A DNA stretch of 64,000 bases from Actinomycetota bacterium (GTDB lineage: Bacteria; Actinomycetota; Coriobacteriia; Anaerosomatales; UBA912): NCBI GenBank assembly GCA_018334075.1, contig JAGXSC010000053.1, positions 1-64,000 of the forward strand. Reading direction: 5' to 3'. This document shows positions 44,734 through 53,537 of the stretch, piece by piece. Numbering within the stretch: position 1 is the first letter of the stretch; every line of letters begins with the position of its first letter. Below the pieces are notes generated by a model, which saw only the letters and a list, made by a program, of their open reading frames with translations, made no database searches and was not told the DNA's origin. Made by a program: the position numbers and the translations under genes.

Positions 44734-45924
44734 TCATGCCCGCCCATCCTTATCGGGCCCAGCCACTTTATCTCCGTCCCAGAGCTTTTCGTTCTTCTCT
44801 ACCAAAGCTCTAGTGTCATCGGCGTGAAGCTCCATCGCGCGGCGCTTCGAGGGAAATATCCCTTCGGGCCTGAACATCATCATGATTATCAAAGCCATCG
44901 CAAAAAGGAGGAACCTATACTGACTGGCAAGGTTGGCCTGCTCAATGGTGAGAAACGCCGAGAAAAACGGCGACTGGGCCGCCCACCGAATGATCTCCGG
45001 CAACCCAACGATTATGACCGCTCCGAACGCCGCGCCACGAATCGACCCCATTCCGCCCAGCACGACCATACAAACTACCAGTATCGACTCCATAAAGTTG
45101 AATGACTCGGGAGAGATGAAGCCGACCCAATACGCGAACGTGATACCTCCGACTCCGCCCCAAAGCGCGCCAAGCGCAAACGCCCAAAGCTTGGTGGTCT
45201 GAATGTTCACGCCTACAGAAGCAGCGGCGATCTCGTCTTCGCGCATTGCAACCCACGCACGACCCAACCTCGAATCATCCAGTCGCCTGATCACAAAGAT
45301 GGCCAGCACACACAGAAGCGCAATAACGTAGTACCACCATAGGTCGCTTGAGAAGCGAAAATCGCCGATGCTCAGCGCCTGGACCATCTCGGCCTGACCG
45401 GCCGGAGCGGCAACCGAATCACCGGGACCAGGCAAGCCTTTCGGGCCACGGGTAAGTCCAAAGATGTTGTTGTTCAAGGTGATTCTGACGGACTCGCCAA
45501 AGCCCAAGGTAACAATCGCAAGGTAGTCACCGCGCAGCCTCAGTACCGGAAACCCGATCAGCACACCGGCAAAGGCAGCTCCAAAAGCTGCTAATGGAAG
45601 TAAGACCCAGTAGCCCATCTGTGCGATCGCGTCGGGCAGCAAAAAGCCCATGAGCATACCGACGTAAGCTCCTACCGCATAAAACGCGATATAACCGAGA
45701 TCGAGCAGTCCAGCGTAACCGACGGTAATATTCAGGCCCAGGGCCAATACAACGTATATGCCCATGAGCGCGAATATCCGGACGAAGAAGTAGTTCTGCA
45801 CGGACTGGAAGTACAACGGCAGGGCGATAGCCGCAACCGCTAGGATCACCAACCAAATAAGCTTCTTTTTGTCGACCTTACCGCCGTTGACTCGTGGACG
45901 AATATCGGCTGTTTGCTCTGCCAT
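44734..45924 (-). CDS. livM: Branched-chain amino acid ABC transporter permease LivM
   Basis: A 396-residue membrane permease with about ten hydrophobic segments and typical LivM sequences: ALGLNITVGYAGLLDLGYIAFYAVGAY, FPVLRLRGDYLAIVTLGFGE, LDDSRLGRAWVAMREDEIAAASVG. A ~45-residue hydrophilic C-terminal tail follows the last helix. Three bases separate it from livH. Confidence 0.94.
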   Translation of the reverse strand: MAEQTADIRPRVNGGKVDKKKLIWLVILAVAAIALPLYFQSVQNYFFVRIFALMGIYVVLALGLNITVGYAGLLDLGYIAFYAVGAYVGMLMGFLLPDAIAQMGYWVLLPLAAFGAAFAGVLIGFPVLRLRGDYLAIVTLGFGESVRITLNNNIFGLTRGPKGLPGPGDSVAAPAGQAEMVQALSIGDFRFSSDLWWYYVIALLCVLAIFVIRRLDDSRLGRAWVAMREDEIAAASVGVNIQTTKLWAFALGALWGGVGGITFAYWVGFISPESFNFMESILVVCMVVLGGMGSIRGAAFGAVIIVGLPEIIRWAAQSPFFSAFLTIEQANLASQYRFLLFAMALIIMMMFRPEGIFPSKRRAMELHADDTRALVEKNEKLWDGDKVAGPDKDGRA

Positions 45925-45927
45925 GGC

Positions 45928-46854
45928 CTACACCTTCTCCACTGAAGACTGGCCGAGCAGTCCGCCCGGTCGGAAAGTAAGTACGAGGATCAGTGCGCCG
46001 AAAACTATGACGTCCCTGTAAGCGGAGCTGACGTAGCCGGACGCCATCGCTTCCAGGATTCCGATGAGAAACCCTCCGAGCATCGCTCCCCTCAAGTTAC
46101 CGATCCCGCCGACCACAGCGGCGGTGAAGGACTTAATGCCGGGGATGAACCCCATATCGAACTTGATGGAGCCGTAGTACAGGCCCGAGAAGATTCCCGC
46201 GGCGGCGCCTAGCGCAGGTCCTATGAAAAACGCTGCTGCGATAACGCGATTGATATCTATCCCCATGAGTCCAGCGGCATCACGATCCTGGGAGGTCGCA
46301 CGCATCGCCTTTCCCATCTTTGTTTTCGATACAAACGTGTCAAGGAAGAAGAGAAGCAGTATCGACGTGCCGACTATGATCAGCTGCAGGTACGTGATTG
46401 TTACACCGCCAAACTCCAGCCCCCCTGACGGAATCTTGTCGTTCGGGAAGGGCAGTGAACGTGCGGTGATCCACAAAAGCACCGCCTGCTGAAGAAATAT
46501 CGAAACACCGATGGCAGAGATCAAAGCTGCGAGTCGCGGTGCGTGACGAAGCGGACGATAAGCAATCCGCTCAATGAGCACGCCGAGTATACCTATCGAT
46601 ACACCCGCGATCAGAAAAGTCAGAAGAAAGAGTACGATAATGCCCATACCGGAACCGGTAAGCGCATCAAACTGAGCGAGAAAGTTGAACGTGAAGAGGC
46701 CTACAAACGCTCCGCCCATGAACATCTCGGCATGCGCGAAGTTTATCATCAACATAATTCCGTAGACGAGAGTGTACCCTAGCGCGATAAGCGCGTACAT
46801 TCCTCCGAGGGTGATTCCATTTACTAGCTGCTGGCCGAATATATCAATCGCCAC
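45928..46854 (-). CDS. livH: Branched-chain amino acid ABC transporter permease LivH
   Basis: A 308-residue permease with about eight helices. LivH hallmarks: LVNGITLGGMYALIALGYTLVYGIMLMINFAHAE at the start and TKMGKAMRATSQDRDAAGLMGID in the cytoplasmic loop. It follows livK after about 137 bases containing a strong hairpin, which may reduce its expression relative to livK. Confidence 0.94.
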   Translation of the reverse strand: MAIDIFGQQLVNGITLGGMYALIALGYTLVYGIMLMINFAHAEMFMGGAFVGLFTFNFLAQFDALTGSGMGIIVLFLLTFLIAGVSIGILGVLIERIAYRPLRHAPRLAALISAIGVSIFLQQAVLLWITARSLPFPNDKIPSGGLEFGGVTITYLQLIIVGTSILLLFFLDTFVSKTKMGKAMRATSQDRDAAGLMGIDINRVIAAAFFIGPALGAAAGIFSGLYYGSIKFDMGFIPGIKSFTAAVVGGIGNLRGAMLGGFLIGILEAMASGYVSSAYRDVIVFGALILVLTFRPGGLLGQSSVEKV

Positions 46855-46924
46855 TGGTTGTCCGCCTGTCTGAATCTACAGCACAAAGTAACTTCATCAT
46901 GGATTGGGCGTGGGTTCCCGCAAA

Positions 46925-46960
46925 GACCCGGGCTAGCGGAACCTGTCCACTGCCCGGGTC
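46925..46960 (-). other. Intercistronic hairpin between livK and livH
   Basis: Perfect 9-bp inverted repeat GACCCGGGC (46925-46933) and GCCCGGGTC (46952-46960) with an 18-base loop. No U-run follows on the minus strand, so it is more likely a processing or attenuating stem than a full terminator. Such stems often raise the level of the binding protein over the permeases. Confidence 0.5.
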
Positions 46961-46991
46961 CCTTGGTTTCACAAGGTTGCGTTAGTGCGGG

Positions 46992-48200
46992 TTACTCGTA
47001 TGCGACCCACTCGCCATTCCTCACGGTGTAAAGCGTGATGGCTTTATTGGTGGTGTCGCCGTTCTCATCAAACGCGATAGCACCGGTGATGCCCTCAAGG
47101 TTGGTAGCAGCAACAGCCTCGATGATGGCAGCCTTGCCCTCTGCCGAGGTCAGCTGGTCAACACCAAGGTCAGCGGCAACTACCTTCAGGGCCTCAAGGA
47201 TCACGAAGGCTGCGTCGTACGCATAGGTGTCGTATGCCTGAATATCCTCGTTGGGAAACTCAGCGGCAAACTTCTCCTTGAACTCCGTGCCCTGGGGCTG
47301 CTGGGCCAAAGGAAGACCTACTGAAGTCGCAAAGTTGCCTTCAGAGGAGTCACCAGCCAGCGCGATGTAGTCGGGGCTATAAATTCCGTCACCGGAGAAG
47401 AAGCCACCCTCGAAGCCAGCCTCGGCGGCTTGCCGCGCAAACAGGGCACCGGCGGTGTAGATTCCACCGTAGTAGATGAAATCAGGGTTCGCCGCACGGA
47501 TTCGGGTGACGAGCGCGTTGAAGTCAGTGTCGCGGTCACCGGTCTTTTGCCTGCCGAGGATCTCGCCGCCGCCTGCCTCGAAGTTCTTCACAAACTCGTC
47601 GGCAAGTCCTTCGCCATAAGGAGTCGAGTCGTCAACAACAAACGCGGTGTTCCAGCCTATACGGGTCAGCGCGGCCTCTGCGGCATAGGCTCCCTGTACG
47701 GGGTCGGTGGTGCAGACGCGGAACACATTTCCGTACTTTTGATCAAGAGTCAGTGCGGGGTTTGTCGAAGCCGGAGATATCTGTACGATACCAGCTCTTC
47801 CATAAACGTCCGAGGTGGGAATAGAAACACCTGAGTTTAGGTGCCCGACCACTCCGATGACATCAGGATCGCTGACAAGCTGATTGGCGACGTTCATTCC
47901 GACCTTCGGGTCACCTTGATCGTCAACCACAAATGCCTCTACCTGAATACCAAGCTCTTGAGCCTCTGGCGACGCATTGAAATCATCGATCGCCAATTGA
48001 GCTCCACGCTGGATGCCCTGACCAAGCGCTACGGCGCCCTGAGTCAAGGGAGCGCCAATACCAAGCTTAACCGTTACAACCTCTTCCCCAGCGCCTCCGC
48101 CGGGTTGCGCCGCGGTACCACACCCTGCGGTAGCCAGCGCAGCTACGAGCAGTGAAGCGGTGACCAGAGAAAGCAATTTCCTGCTTTTGCCCACTTTCAT
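46992..48200 (-). CDS. livK: Branched-chain amino acid-binding lipoprotein (LivJ/LivK-like)
   Basis: About 402 residues from the ATG at 48198-48200, behind GGAGGAAAGG. A signal with lipobox (LATAGCGTAAQ) precedes a type I periplasmic-binding fold: VKLGIGAPLTQGAVALGQGIQRGAQLAIDDFN, GVVGHLNSGVSIPTSDVY, FVVDDSTPYGEG, DFIYYGGIYTAGALFARQA. It is first in the liv operon and sits next to the transporter genes, which supports the assignment; the exact amino acid preference cannot be read from the sequence. Confidence 0.93.
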   Translation of the reverse strand: MKVGKSRKLLSLVTASLLVAALATAGCGTAAQPGGGAGEEVVTVKLGIGAPLTQGAVALGQGIQRGAQLAIDDFNASPEAQELGIQVEAFVVDDQGDPKVGMNVANQLVSDPDVIGVVGHLNSGVSIPTSDVYGRAGIVQISPASTNPALTLDQKYGNVFRVCTTDPVQGAYAAEAALTRIGWNTAFVVDDSTPYGEGLADEFVKNFEAGGGEILGRQKTGDRDTDFNALVTRIRAANPDFIYYGGIYTAGALFARQAAEAGFEGGFFSGDGIYSPDYIALAGDSSEGNFATSVGLPLAQQPQGTEFKEKFAAEFPNEDIQAYDTYAYDAAFVILEALKVVAADLGVDQLTSAEGKAAIIEAVAATNLEGITGAIAFDENGDTTNKAITLYTVRNGEWVAYE

Positions 48201-48517
48201 CCTTTCCTCCCTAGCTCCATTTGCAATTTTCCTGATTCCGTTTGTCACATCAGCGGTATCGTCATACCGCTTCCGCACATCCGGCACCAGACTTTCGGAG
48301 AATACCAGATACGCCGCTATTTCGACAACGAAATATTCCACTTTTCGCAATTTTCATACCATCTCTGGCCATCGAGCTCCTTCGGCCATCGAGTTCCTTT
48401 TGCGCTATTACAGCCTTTCCCGGCATCTTTTTATCTGCTTGCGGCAGATCGTCAGCCCGGATGGGGTAGAATCACAGCAGCTTTGAAATGCCCCCCGATG
48501 GAAGTGAGGAGCCGTTG
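48201..48517. promoter_or_regulatory. Divergent control region between livK and nfeD
   Basis: About 317 bases without a gene. It holds two perfect inverted repeats, AGCGGTAT-N4-ATACCGCT (48252-48271) and ATTTCG-N4-CGAAAT (48319-48334), both upstream of livK and plausible operators. There is also a near-perfect direct repeat of 16 bases (GGCCATCGAG[C/T]TCCTT at 48367 and 48385). I could not place promoters with confidence. Confidence 0.45.
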
Positions 48518-49000
48518 TTGACTCTGTGGTTCTGGATATGGCTTTTACTTGCGGCCATGCTGCTAATCGGCGAAATATTCACCGCTGGATTTTTCATGCT
48601 TCCTTTTGGCATCGGCGCCGCCGTAGCCGCATTATTGGCATTTCTGGGAGTCGCCTTGGTGTGGCAGTGGCTAGCTTTTATCGGTGTTTCTGCGGCGTGT
48701 TTCATCTTTCTCAAAAATTTCGCTAACCGAATAACCGCCGAGCAGCCGATCAAAACCGGAGTGGATCGGCTGGTTGGAATGACCGGTGTCGTCACCGAGG
48801 AAATCTTGCCCCACAGCTCCTCGGGCAAGGTGCTGGTGGACCGGGAGACCTGGCGAGCTGAAGCCTCCGACGCCAAAGTGATTTCTGTTGGAGCCCGCGT
48901 GCATGTTGAGCGCGTCGGTGGCACGCACCTAGTGGTCAAGGTAGTAGAGCAAGTAGATTCAGAAGTTAATCACCAGTCATCAGAAACGGAGGCATCATGA
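48518..49000 (+). CDS. NfeD-like membrane protein
   Basis: About 160 residues with two to three N-terminal helices ([20 protein letters not shown], then [17 protein letters not shown]) and a C-terminal OB fold ([12 protein letters not shown]...[14 protein letters not shown]...[14 protein letters not shown]), the short NfeD type. I chose the TTG at 48518 because GAGGAG lies six bases upstream; an ATG at 48488 in frame has no ribosome site. The stop overlaps the band-7 gene by four bases. NfeD and SPFH proteins regularly occur as pairs in membrane microdomain maintenance. Confidence 0.85.
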   Translation: MTLWFWIWLLLAAMLLIGEIFTAGFFMLPFGIGAAVAALLAFLGVALVWQWLAFIGVSAACFIFLKNFANRITAEQPIKTGVDRLVGMTGVVTEEILPHSSSGKVLVDRETWRAEASDAKVISVGARVHVERVGGTHLVVKVVEQVDSEVNHQSSETEAS

Positions 49001-49941
49001 ATATAGAGTTCGCGTTAGGCTTGGTATTCATACCGATAGCCATTGTGTTCGTGGTGTACATGTCCGCCGCCATAAAGATCGTGCGGCCTTATGAAAAGGG
49101 CATCAAGGAGAGGTTCGGCCGCTACCAGAGCACGTTCGATGCTGGCCTCCACTTCATCCTGCCCTTTGTCGACAAGCTAACCAAGGTCGACATGCGTGAA
49201 AACGTAGTCGAGGTGCCACCGCAGGAAGTCATAACCAAAGACAACGTCGTCGTAACGGTTGATGCGGTCGTATATTACGAGGCCACCGATCCCATCAAGC
49301 TCATGTATAACGTCGCGAACTTCTACATCGCCGCCACAAAGCTGGCCCAAACCAACCTGCGAAACGTGATCGGCGAGATGCAACTCGATGAATCACTTAC
49401 CAGCCGAGAGAAGATTAATGCGGCTCTTCGCCAAATCCTTGACGACGCCACGGATAAATGGGGTGTTCGCGTGGTACGCGTGGAGCTGCAACGCATTGAG
49501 CCACCTGCCGATGTGACCGAAGCGATGCACCGCCAAATGAAAGCTGAGCGCACCCGAAGGGCGCTCATCCTTGAGGCGGACGGTGACAAACAGGCCGCGA
49601 TCACGCGCGCGGAGGGCTTCAAGCAATCAAAGATCCTTGAGGCCGAAGGAGAGGCTCAGTCGATTAGGGAAGTCTCAGAAGCAGAGAGATTCCAGAAGAT
49701 CGCGCTGGCCGAAGGAGAGGCTCAGGCAATCCTCAGCGTCTTCAAGGCGATCCACGAGGGAGACCCCACCAACGACCTCATCGCGGTGCGCTACTTAGAA
49801 TCACTCAAGGCGATCGCCGCGGGGCCAGCAAACAAGGTGTTCCTCCCAATGGAGGTAAGCGGCATCATGGGTTCGATAGGCGGCATCGCCGAGCTGTTCA
49901 AAAACGACACGAAAGCAGCGGGAGAAGAAACGACTCCCTAG
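48997..49941 (+). CDS. SPFH/band-7 domain protein (stomatin/QmcA-like)
   Basis: A 314-residue membrane-anchored scaffold. One N-terminal helix (about 5-25) is followed by the SPFH domain: [76 protein letters not shown] long Ala/Glu-rich coiled coil with a repeated segment ([16 protein letters not shown], then [13 protein letters not shown]) completes it. Coupled to the NfeD gene. Role in membrane organisation or protease control is inferred from the family. Confidence 0.9.
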   Translation: MNIEFALGLVFIPIAIVFVVYMSAAIKIVRPYEKGIKERFGRYQSTFDAGLHFILPFVDKLTKVDMRENVVEVPPQEVITKDNVVVTVDAVVYYEATDPIKLMYNVANFYIAATKLAQTNLRNVIGEMQLDESLTSREKINAALRQILDDATDKWGVRVVRVELQRIEPPADVTEAMHRQMKAERTRRALILEADGDKQAAITRAEGFKQSKILEAEGEAQSIREVSEAERFQKIALAEGEAQAILSVFKAIHEGDPTNDLIAVRYLESLKAIAAGPANKVFLPMEVSGIMGSIGGIAELFKNDTKAAGEETTP

Positions 49942-49971
49942 CTTCAGCGTTATGCGCCCCGAAGCCGACAA

Positions 49972-50631
49972 CTACATACGAACATATACGATGCCGTCGC
50001 GAACCAAAGTCTCGAAGGTCTGGACGTCGGCTCCAGGATGGTCAGTCACACCCGTCCGGACGTCGTAGCGCCTGCCGTGCCAGGGGCACATGACGTAATA
50101 GCCGTCCATAAATCCCTCGGCGAGAGGGGCAAACGCATGACGGCAGACATTTGAGAGCGCGAAATACTCCTCGCCGACCCTTGCAACCGCAATGCTGCGC
50201 TTACCCACCTTCACGTGACGTATCTGCCCGTCCGGGAGATCGGCAACGCGAAAAACAGGTACATCGACGGGGCCTTCGGCACGCTCGACCACACCAAGGA
50301 GCTCGGCGCCATCCTCGACATCAGAGAGAATGAACAGACCACACCAGCACTTGCGGATAGCGGCAAACTCATCCCTGAAAAACGGGATGCACGGGCAAAC
50401 GATCTTCAGGTCTTCCTTCGGATTACCCGTCTGGATGCGGCATGGGCAATAGATGTCGCCATCGCGTTCCAGGATCTCAAGCTCGCTTTGCAACACCTCA
50501 TCGACAAAGTCGGTCTCGGTATTGAATTTGTATCCGAGGCGCTCTGCGAAGGGGGCCATGTAGTCCTTGAGATCTTGCACCGTTGTGTCCGGCCCGAACA
50601 TGCGCCGCTTTGGTCTCGGCGACTCTGTCAT
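49972..50631 (-). CDS. Fusion of a ferredoxin-thioredoxin reductase catalytic domain with a Rieske domain
   Basis: A 219-residue redox fusion. Residues 15-105 match FTR catalytic subunits, with six cysteines as CPC (62/64), CPC (79/81) and CWC (95/97), the set that holds a [4Fe-4S] cluster and an active-site disulfide. The usual CHC is CWC, so the functionally important His is replaced by Trp96. Residues 122-219 form a Rieske [2Fe-2S] domain with VCRH (Cys163, His165) and CPWH (Cys182, His185). A glutaredoxin gene overlaps its start by four bases, so Grx is probably the partner reduced by this protein. I know FTRc-Grx pairs in anaerobes, but not this Rieske fusion. Confidence 0.85.
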   Translation of the reverse strand: MTESPRPKRRMFGPDTTVQDLKDYMAPFAERLGYKFNTETDFVDEVLQSELEILERDGDIYCPCRIQTGNPKEDLKIVCPCIPFFRDEFAAIRKCWCGLFILSDVEDGAELLGVVERAEGPVDVPVFRVADLPDGQIRHVKVGKRSIAVARVGEEYFALSNVCRHAFAPLAEGFMDGYYVMCPWHGRRYDVRTGVTDHPGADVQTFETLVRDGIVYVRM

Positions 50632-50873
50632 GCTCCCAGCAACTCCTTGATTCGCTTCTTGTCAAAACCGACGATCACTTCATCGTCGATTATGACAACC
50701 GGGAATGATGTGCCTCCGGATATCCTTTTCACCTCATCGATCGCCTGCTCCTTTGCTTCGCCCTCGAGCAAATCGACCTCGGTAAGCTGGTAATCTATAC
50801 CGCTTTCTTCAAGCATCTTCTTGGTCATTCGACAGTACGGGCATGTCGTCAAAGCGTATAGAGCCACTTTCAT
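50628..50873 (-). CDS. Glutaredoxin (NrdH/Grx-like)
   Basis: An 81-residue thioredoxin-fold protein with the active site TTCPYCRMTK (Cys11, Cys14), the cis-Pro segment GGTSFPVVIIDDEVIVGF, and the glutathione-type GFDKKRIKELL end. It starts behind AGGAG and overlaps the FTR-Rieske gene by four bases. It is likely reduced by that protein rather than by glutathione, since such bacteria often lack glutathione. Confidence 0.92.
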   Translation of the reverse strand: MKVALYALTTCPYCRMTKKMLEESGIDYQLTEVDLLEGEAKEQAIDEVKRISGGTSFPVVIIDDEVIVGFDKKRIKELLGA

Positions 50874-50952
50874 GAAAGCTCCTCCTTTTTGGCTTGAGGG
50901 TAAACAAGGTCATCGAGAATGCCACCATCAAAACATCCATGCACTATTCAAC

Positions 50953-50980
50953 AGGATACCCATACCTAAAATGGTATCCT
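50953..50980. promoter_or_regulatory. Inverted repeat between glutaredoxin and octaheme cytochrome genes
   Basis: A perfect 8-bp inverted repeat, AGGATACC (50953-50960) and GGTATCCT (50973-50980), with 12 bases between. It lies in the divergent gap between the redox pair and the cytochrome gene and could be an operator controlling one or both. No U-run follows. Confidence 0.4.
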
Positions 50981-51044
50981 ATATTGAGAAAGCGGACACA
51001 ACACTTGTGGGAGCCTTGGTATTCAGGGCGGAGAGGAGGTAGGC

Positions 51045-52751
51045 ATGAAGACCGCGCGCGTCATCAAATGCGCAGTCCTGCTTACTTTGTTTGGGATGAT
51101 GATGATACTAAGCGGCTGCGTGGACCCGGTGTACGAGAGCTCGGAAGCGGCGGCGGGCAGGCAGGCCTGCGGGGGTGCGGAGTGCCATGACGTGAAAGTC
51201 GAGCGGATCGCCCAAGGCGCTCACTACACCTTGGGCTGCCAGGGCTGTCATGAAGGCACCGGCGAGGAGCACGCGAACGATCCGGAAAACGTCAACGCGA
51301 ACATAGATTTCAGGGTCTCTTCGTGCGCTGAATGTCATCAGGCGATAGCCGCGACCTACCTGTACGACGACAACCTCAAGGTGGGCCCATTCGGCGGATC
51401 ACAGCGTGAGCCCCGGGAAGCAAAAGTAAAGACATTCCCGCGCTACAACGAAATCGTAGCCGGACATGGTTTCACCCTAGATTATGACGAGGAGGGCGCG
51501 CACAAGTACGCTCTCGAAGACCACTACAAGACTCTGAGGGGCAAGTCCGAGGTGTGCCTGCAGTGCAAGTCGACCGAAATCTCATGGGCCTGGATCAGGG
51601 ACCGCGAACTGAAGGTCTCCGAGGATACCACCGTCACCCTGTATCACACAGAGACGCCGGTCGCCCCAGCAAGATCGCTGGTCGTGCCGGAAGGGACAAC
51701 GGTGCGCTTCTCCACGGACTTCGAAACCTACGAGGTTGAGTCGAAAGCCACCCTGCCGGACGGTACTGTCTACTCCTCTCCTCCAGGGCCGAGTGACGAC
51801 GCAACGGCAACCTTCAACTGGATTTGGGCGGCAGCGATGGCAGCAACTTCGGACACCATGCCCTACGGTGTAAGTTGCGCTCAGTGTCACGATCCCCACA
51901 CGACGGAGCCGCAGCTGCTACGCGCCGCGCTGGTAGAGGCCGTAGAGGATGGGTCGGTCGATGGCGAGGGAGGCGTCAACCCCTACGCCTCCGAGATTGT
52001 GACTGACGTCGCCGAGGCGTCTCTGACCGATCGCCGCGTACTCCAGTGCGCGCAGTGCCATGTCGAGTATGCGGGCGGGCGAAGCGCGGTGGACGGAGTC
52101 GTTCGCGACGTCTTCAGTTGGTCGAAGGCCGCCGATCTTCATCAGTACTATAGTGAGCAGTTCGACTACCAGCAGGATTGGCGACACGCTATCATCGGCG
52201 AGCCGCTCATAAAAAGCCAGCATCCGGAGGTGGAGCTGTACTGGAACAGCACCCACTACACCGCGGGCGTCGCGTGCATGAACTGTCACATGCCGCAAGT
52301 TCGCACCAAGGAAGGCGATGTCGTCAGGAGCCATTGGTTCACGAGTCCGTACAAATACCAAAACGAGAGGGTCTTCAACCAGTTTGCTACCCAAACCGGA
52401 TTGGATACCGGCTTTGCCGACCGGCCGTGCCAAAGGTGCCATCTTGATAGAACCGCACGTGGAATAGAGATGCAACGCGAAGTCTACGACAGGCAGAAGA
52501 TAGTACAGAATCTGGTAGCGGATTCCGCAGCCAGGCTTGGTGAAGTCCGAAAGGCCGGCGACAGGGCGGATGCGGCCAAGGCTGAGCAAGCACTGGAAGC
52601 TCACCGCAAGGCTCATGTATTGTGGGAGAATCTCATAATCAGCGAAAATTCGATGGGATTCCACAACTACGAGGAAGTGATGAGCTCGATGGATACGGCC
52701 GAACAATACGCGCGTGAGGCGATCTCACTGGCGAACGAAGCGCTTCCATAG
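51045..52751 (+). CDS. Octaheme NrfA-like nitrite reductase lipoprotein
   Basis: A 568-residue lipoprotein (lipobox ILSGC, Cys25) with eight heme sites in order: CGGAECH (Cys42, CX4CH type), CQGCH (65), CAECH (94), CLQCK (171), CAQCH (278), CAQCH (335), CMNCH (411), CQRCH (462). The fourth, CxxCK, is the catalytic heme of NrfA and octaheme reductases. Catalytic Tyr342 (CHVEY) and His393 (KSQHPE) match NrfA. Eight hemes with the CxxCK fourth fit the TvNiR-type octaheme nitrite reductase, which makes ammonia from nitrite; hydroxylamine or sulfite reduction are alternatives. No NrfH-type partner is adjacent. Ribosome site AGGAGG. Confidence 0.87.
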   Translation: MKTARVIKCAVLLTLFGMMMILSGCVDPVYESSEAAAGRQACGGAECHDVKVERIAQGAHYTLGCQGCHEGTGEEHANDPENVNANIDFRVSSCAECHQAIAATYLYDDNLKVGPFGGSQREPREAKVKTFPRYNEIVAGHGFTLDYDEEGAHKYALEDHYKTLRGKSEVCLQCKSTEISWAWIRDRELKVSEDTTVTLYHTETPVAPARSLVVPEGTTVRFSTDFETYEVESKATLPDGTVYSSPPGPSDDATATFNWIWAAAMAATSDTMPYGVSCAQCHDPHTTEPQLLRAALVEAVEDGSVDGEGGVNPYASEIVTDVAEASLTDRRVLQCAQCHVEYAGGRSAVDGVVRDVFSWSKAADLHQYYSEQFDYQQDWRHAIIGEPLIKSQHPEVELYWNSTHYTAGVACMNCHMPQVRTKEGDVVRSHWFTSPYKYQNERVFNQFATQTGLDTGFADRPCQRCHLDRTARGIEMQREVYDRQKIVQNLVADSAARLGEVRKAGDRADAAKAEQALEAHRKAHVLWENLIISENSMGFHNYEEVMSSMDTAEQYAREAISLANEALP

Positions 52752-52757
52752 GTGCCA

Positions 52758-53537
52758 ATGAGAACAGCCTTCCTAGGCTCAGGATCTTCGGGCAACGCGA
52801 CAGCTGTTGAAAGCGAAGGACAGGTAATACTGGTCGACGCAGGGTTCTCCGCTCGTGAGACCCTGCGTCGCCTTGGCTTGGCTGGTATGCGCCCAGAAGA
52901 TGTCCGCGCAGTTCTTGTCACCCACGAGCACACCGACCACATCGGCGGAGTTCAGATCCTGGCCAAGCGGCTAGGGATCCCGGTTTACGCAACCGCTGGG
53001 ACCGGCGAAACGGCAGGCATGCACGAGTGGGACGTCGATTTTCGGCGAGTCGACACGAGTGAGAGCTTCGCTGTAGGGTCTCTCACGATCCAAGCTTTCG
53101 CGCTTTCGCACGATGCGGCCGAGCCTGTGGGCTACCGCATAGAAAGCTGTAGCGGAGAGTCTTTGGGGCTTGTAACCGATACCGGTGTCATGCCCTCCTC
53201 GGCGATAGAGGTCCTAAGTGGGTGCACGATACTGGCCATCGAATGCAACCACGACGAGAAGATGCTGCAAACCGGCCCGTATCCATGGTTCCTGAAAAGG
53301 CGCATTGCCTCGGATCAAGGCCACCTCTCCAACATCGCGGCGTTTCAAGTGATTGAGCGCCTCGCCAGCGATCGGCTCGAAGCAGTTGTGGCACTTCATC
53401 TGTCGCGCCAAAACAACCATGCGGGAATTGTTCGCGACGGCCTTGAGACGCAGTTGCGACAGCTCGGCCTAGCGTGCCAAACAAAGATCATCGCGCAGGA
53501 TGCAGGTTGCGTCGTGCCCCTCGGGGAGTGTGCATGA
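52758..53537 (+). CDS. MBL-fold metallohydrolase (YycJ/WalJ-like)
   Basis: About 259 residues. Metal-binding motif THEHTDHIGG, then the later His/Asp ligands in LVTDTGVM and ALHLSRQNN, plus FLGSGSSGNATAVESEG at the start, are those of the YycJ group of metallo-beta-lactamase fold hydrolases, linked to DNA or RNA processing. I chose the ATG at 52758; a GTG two codons earlier is possible. Its stop overlaps the next start (ATGA). Confidence 0.87.
   Translation: MRTAFLGSGSSGNATAVESEGQVILVDAGFSARETLRRLGLAGMRPEDVRAVLVTHEHTDHIGGVQILAKRLGIPVYATAGTGETAGMHEWDVDFRRVDTSESFAVGSLTIQAFALSHDAAEPVGYRIESCSGESLGLVTDTGVMPSSAIEVLSGCTILAIECNHDEKMLQTGPYPWFLKRRIASDQGHLSNIAAFQVIERLASDRLEAVVALHLSRQNNHAGIVRDGLETQLRQLGLACQTKIIAQDAGCVVPLGECA

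Noticed and set aside
46925-46960. Hairpin considered as a rho-independent terminator for livK
   Set aside because: The stem is perfect, but no U-run follows and livH, livM, livG and livF continue on the same strand; kept as an intercistronic hairpin.
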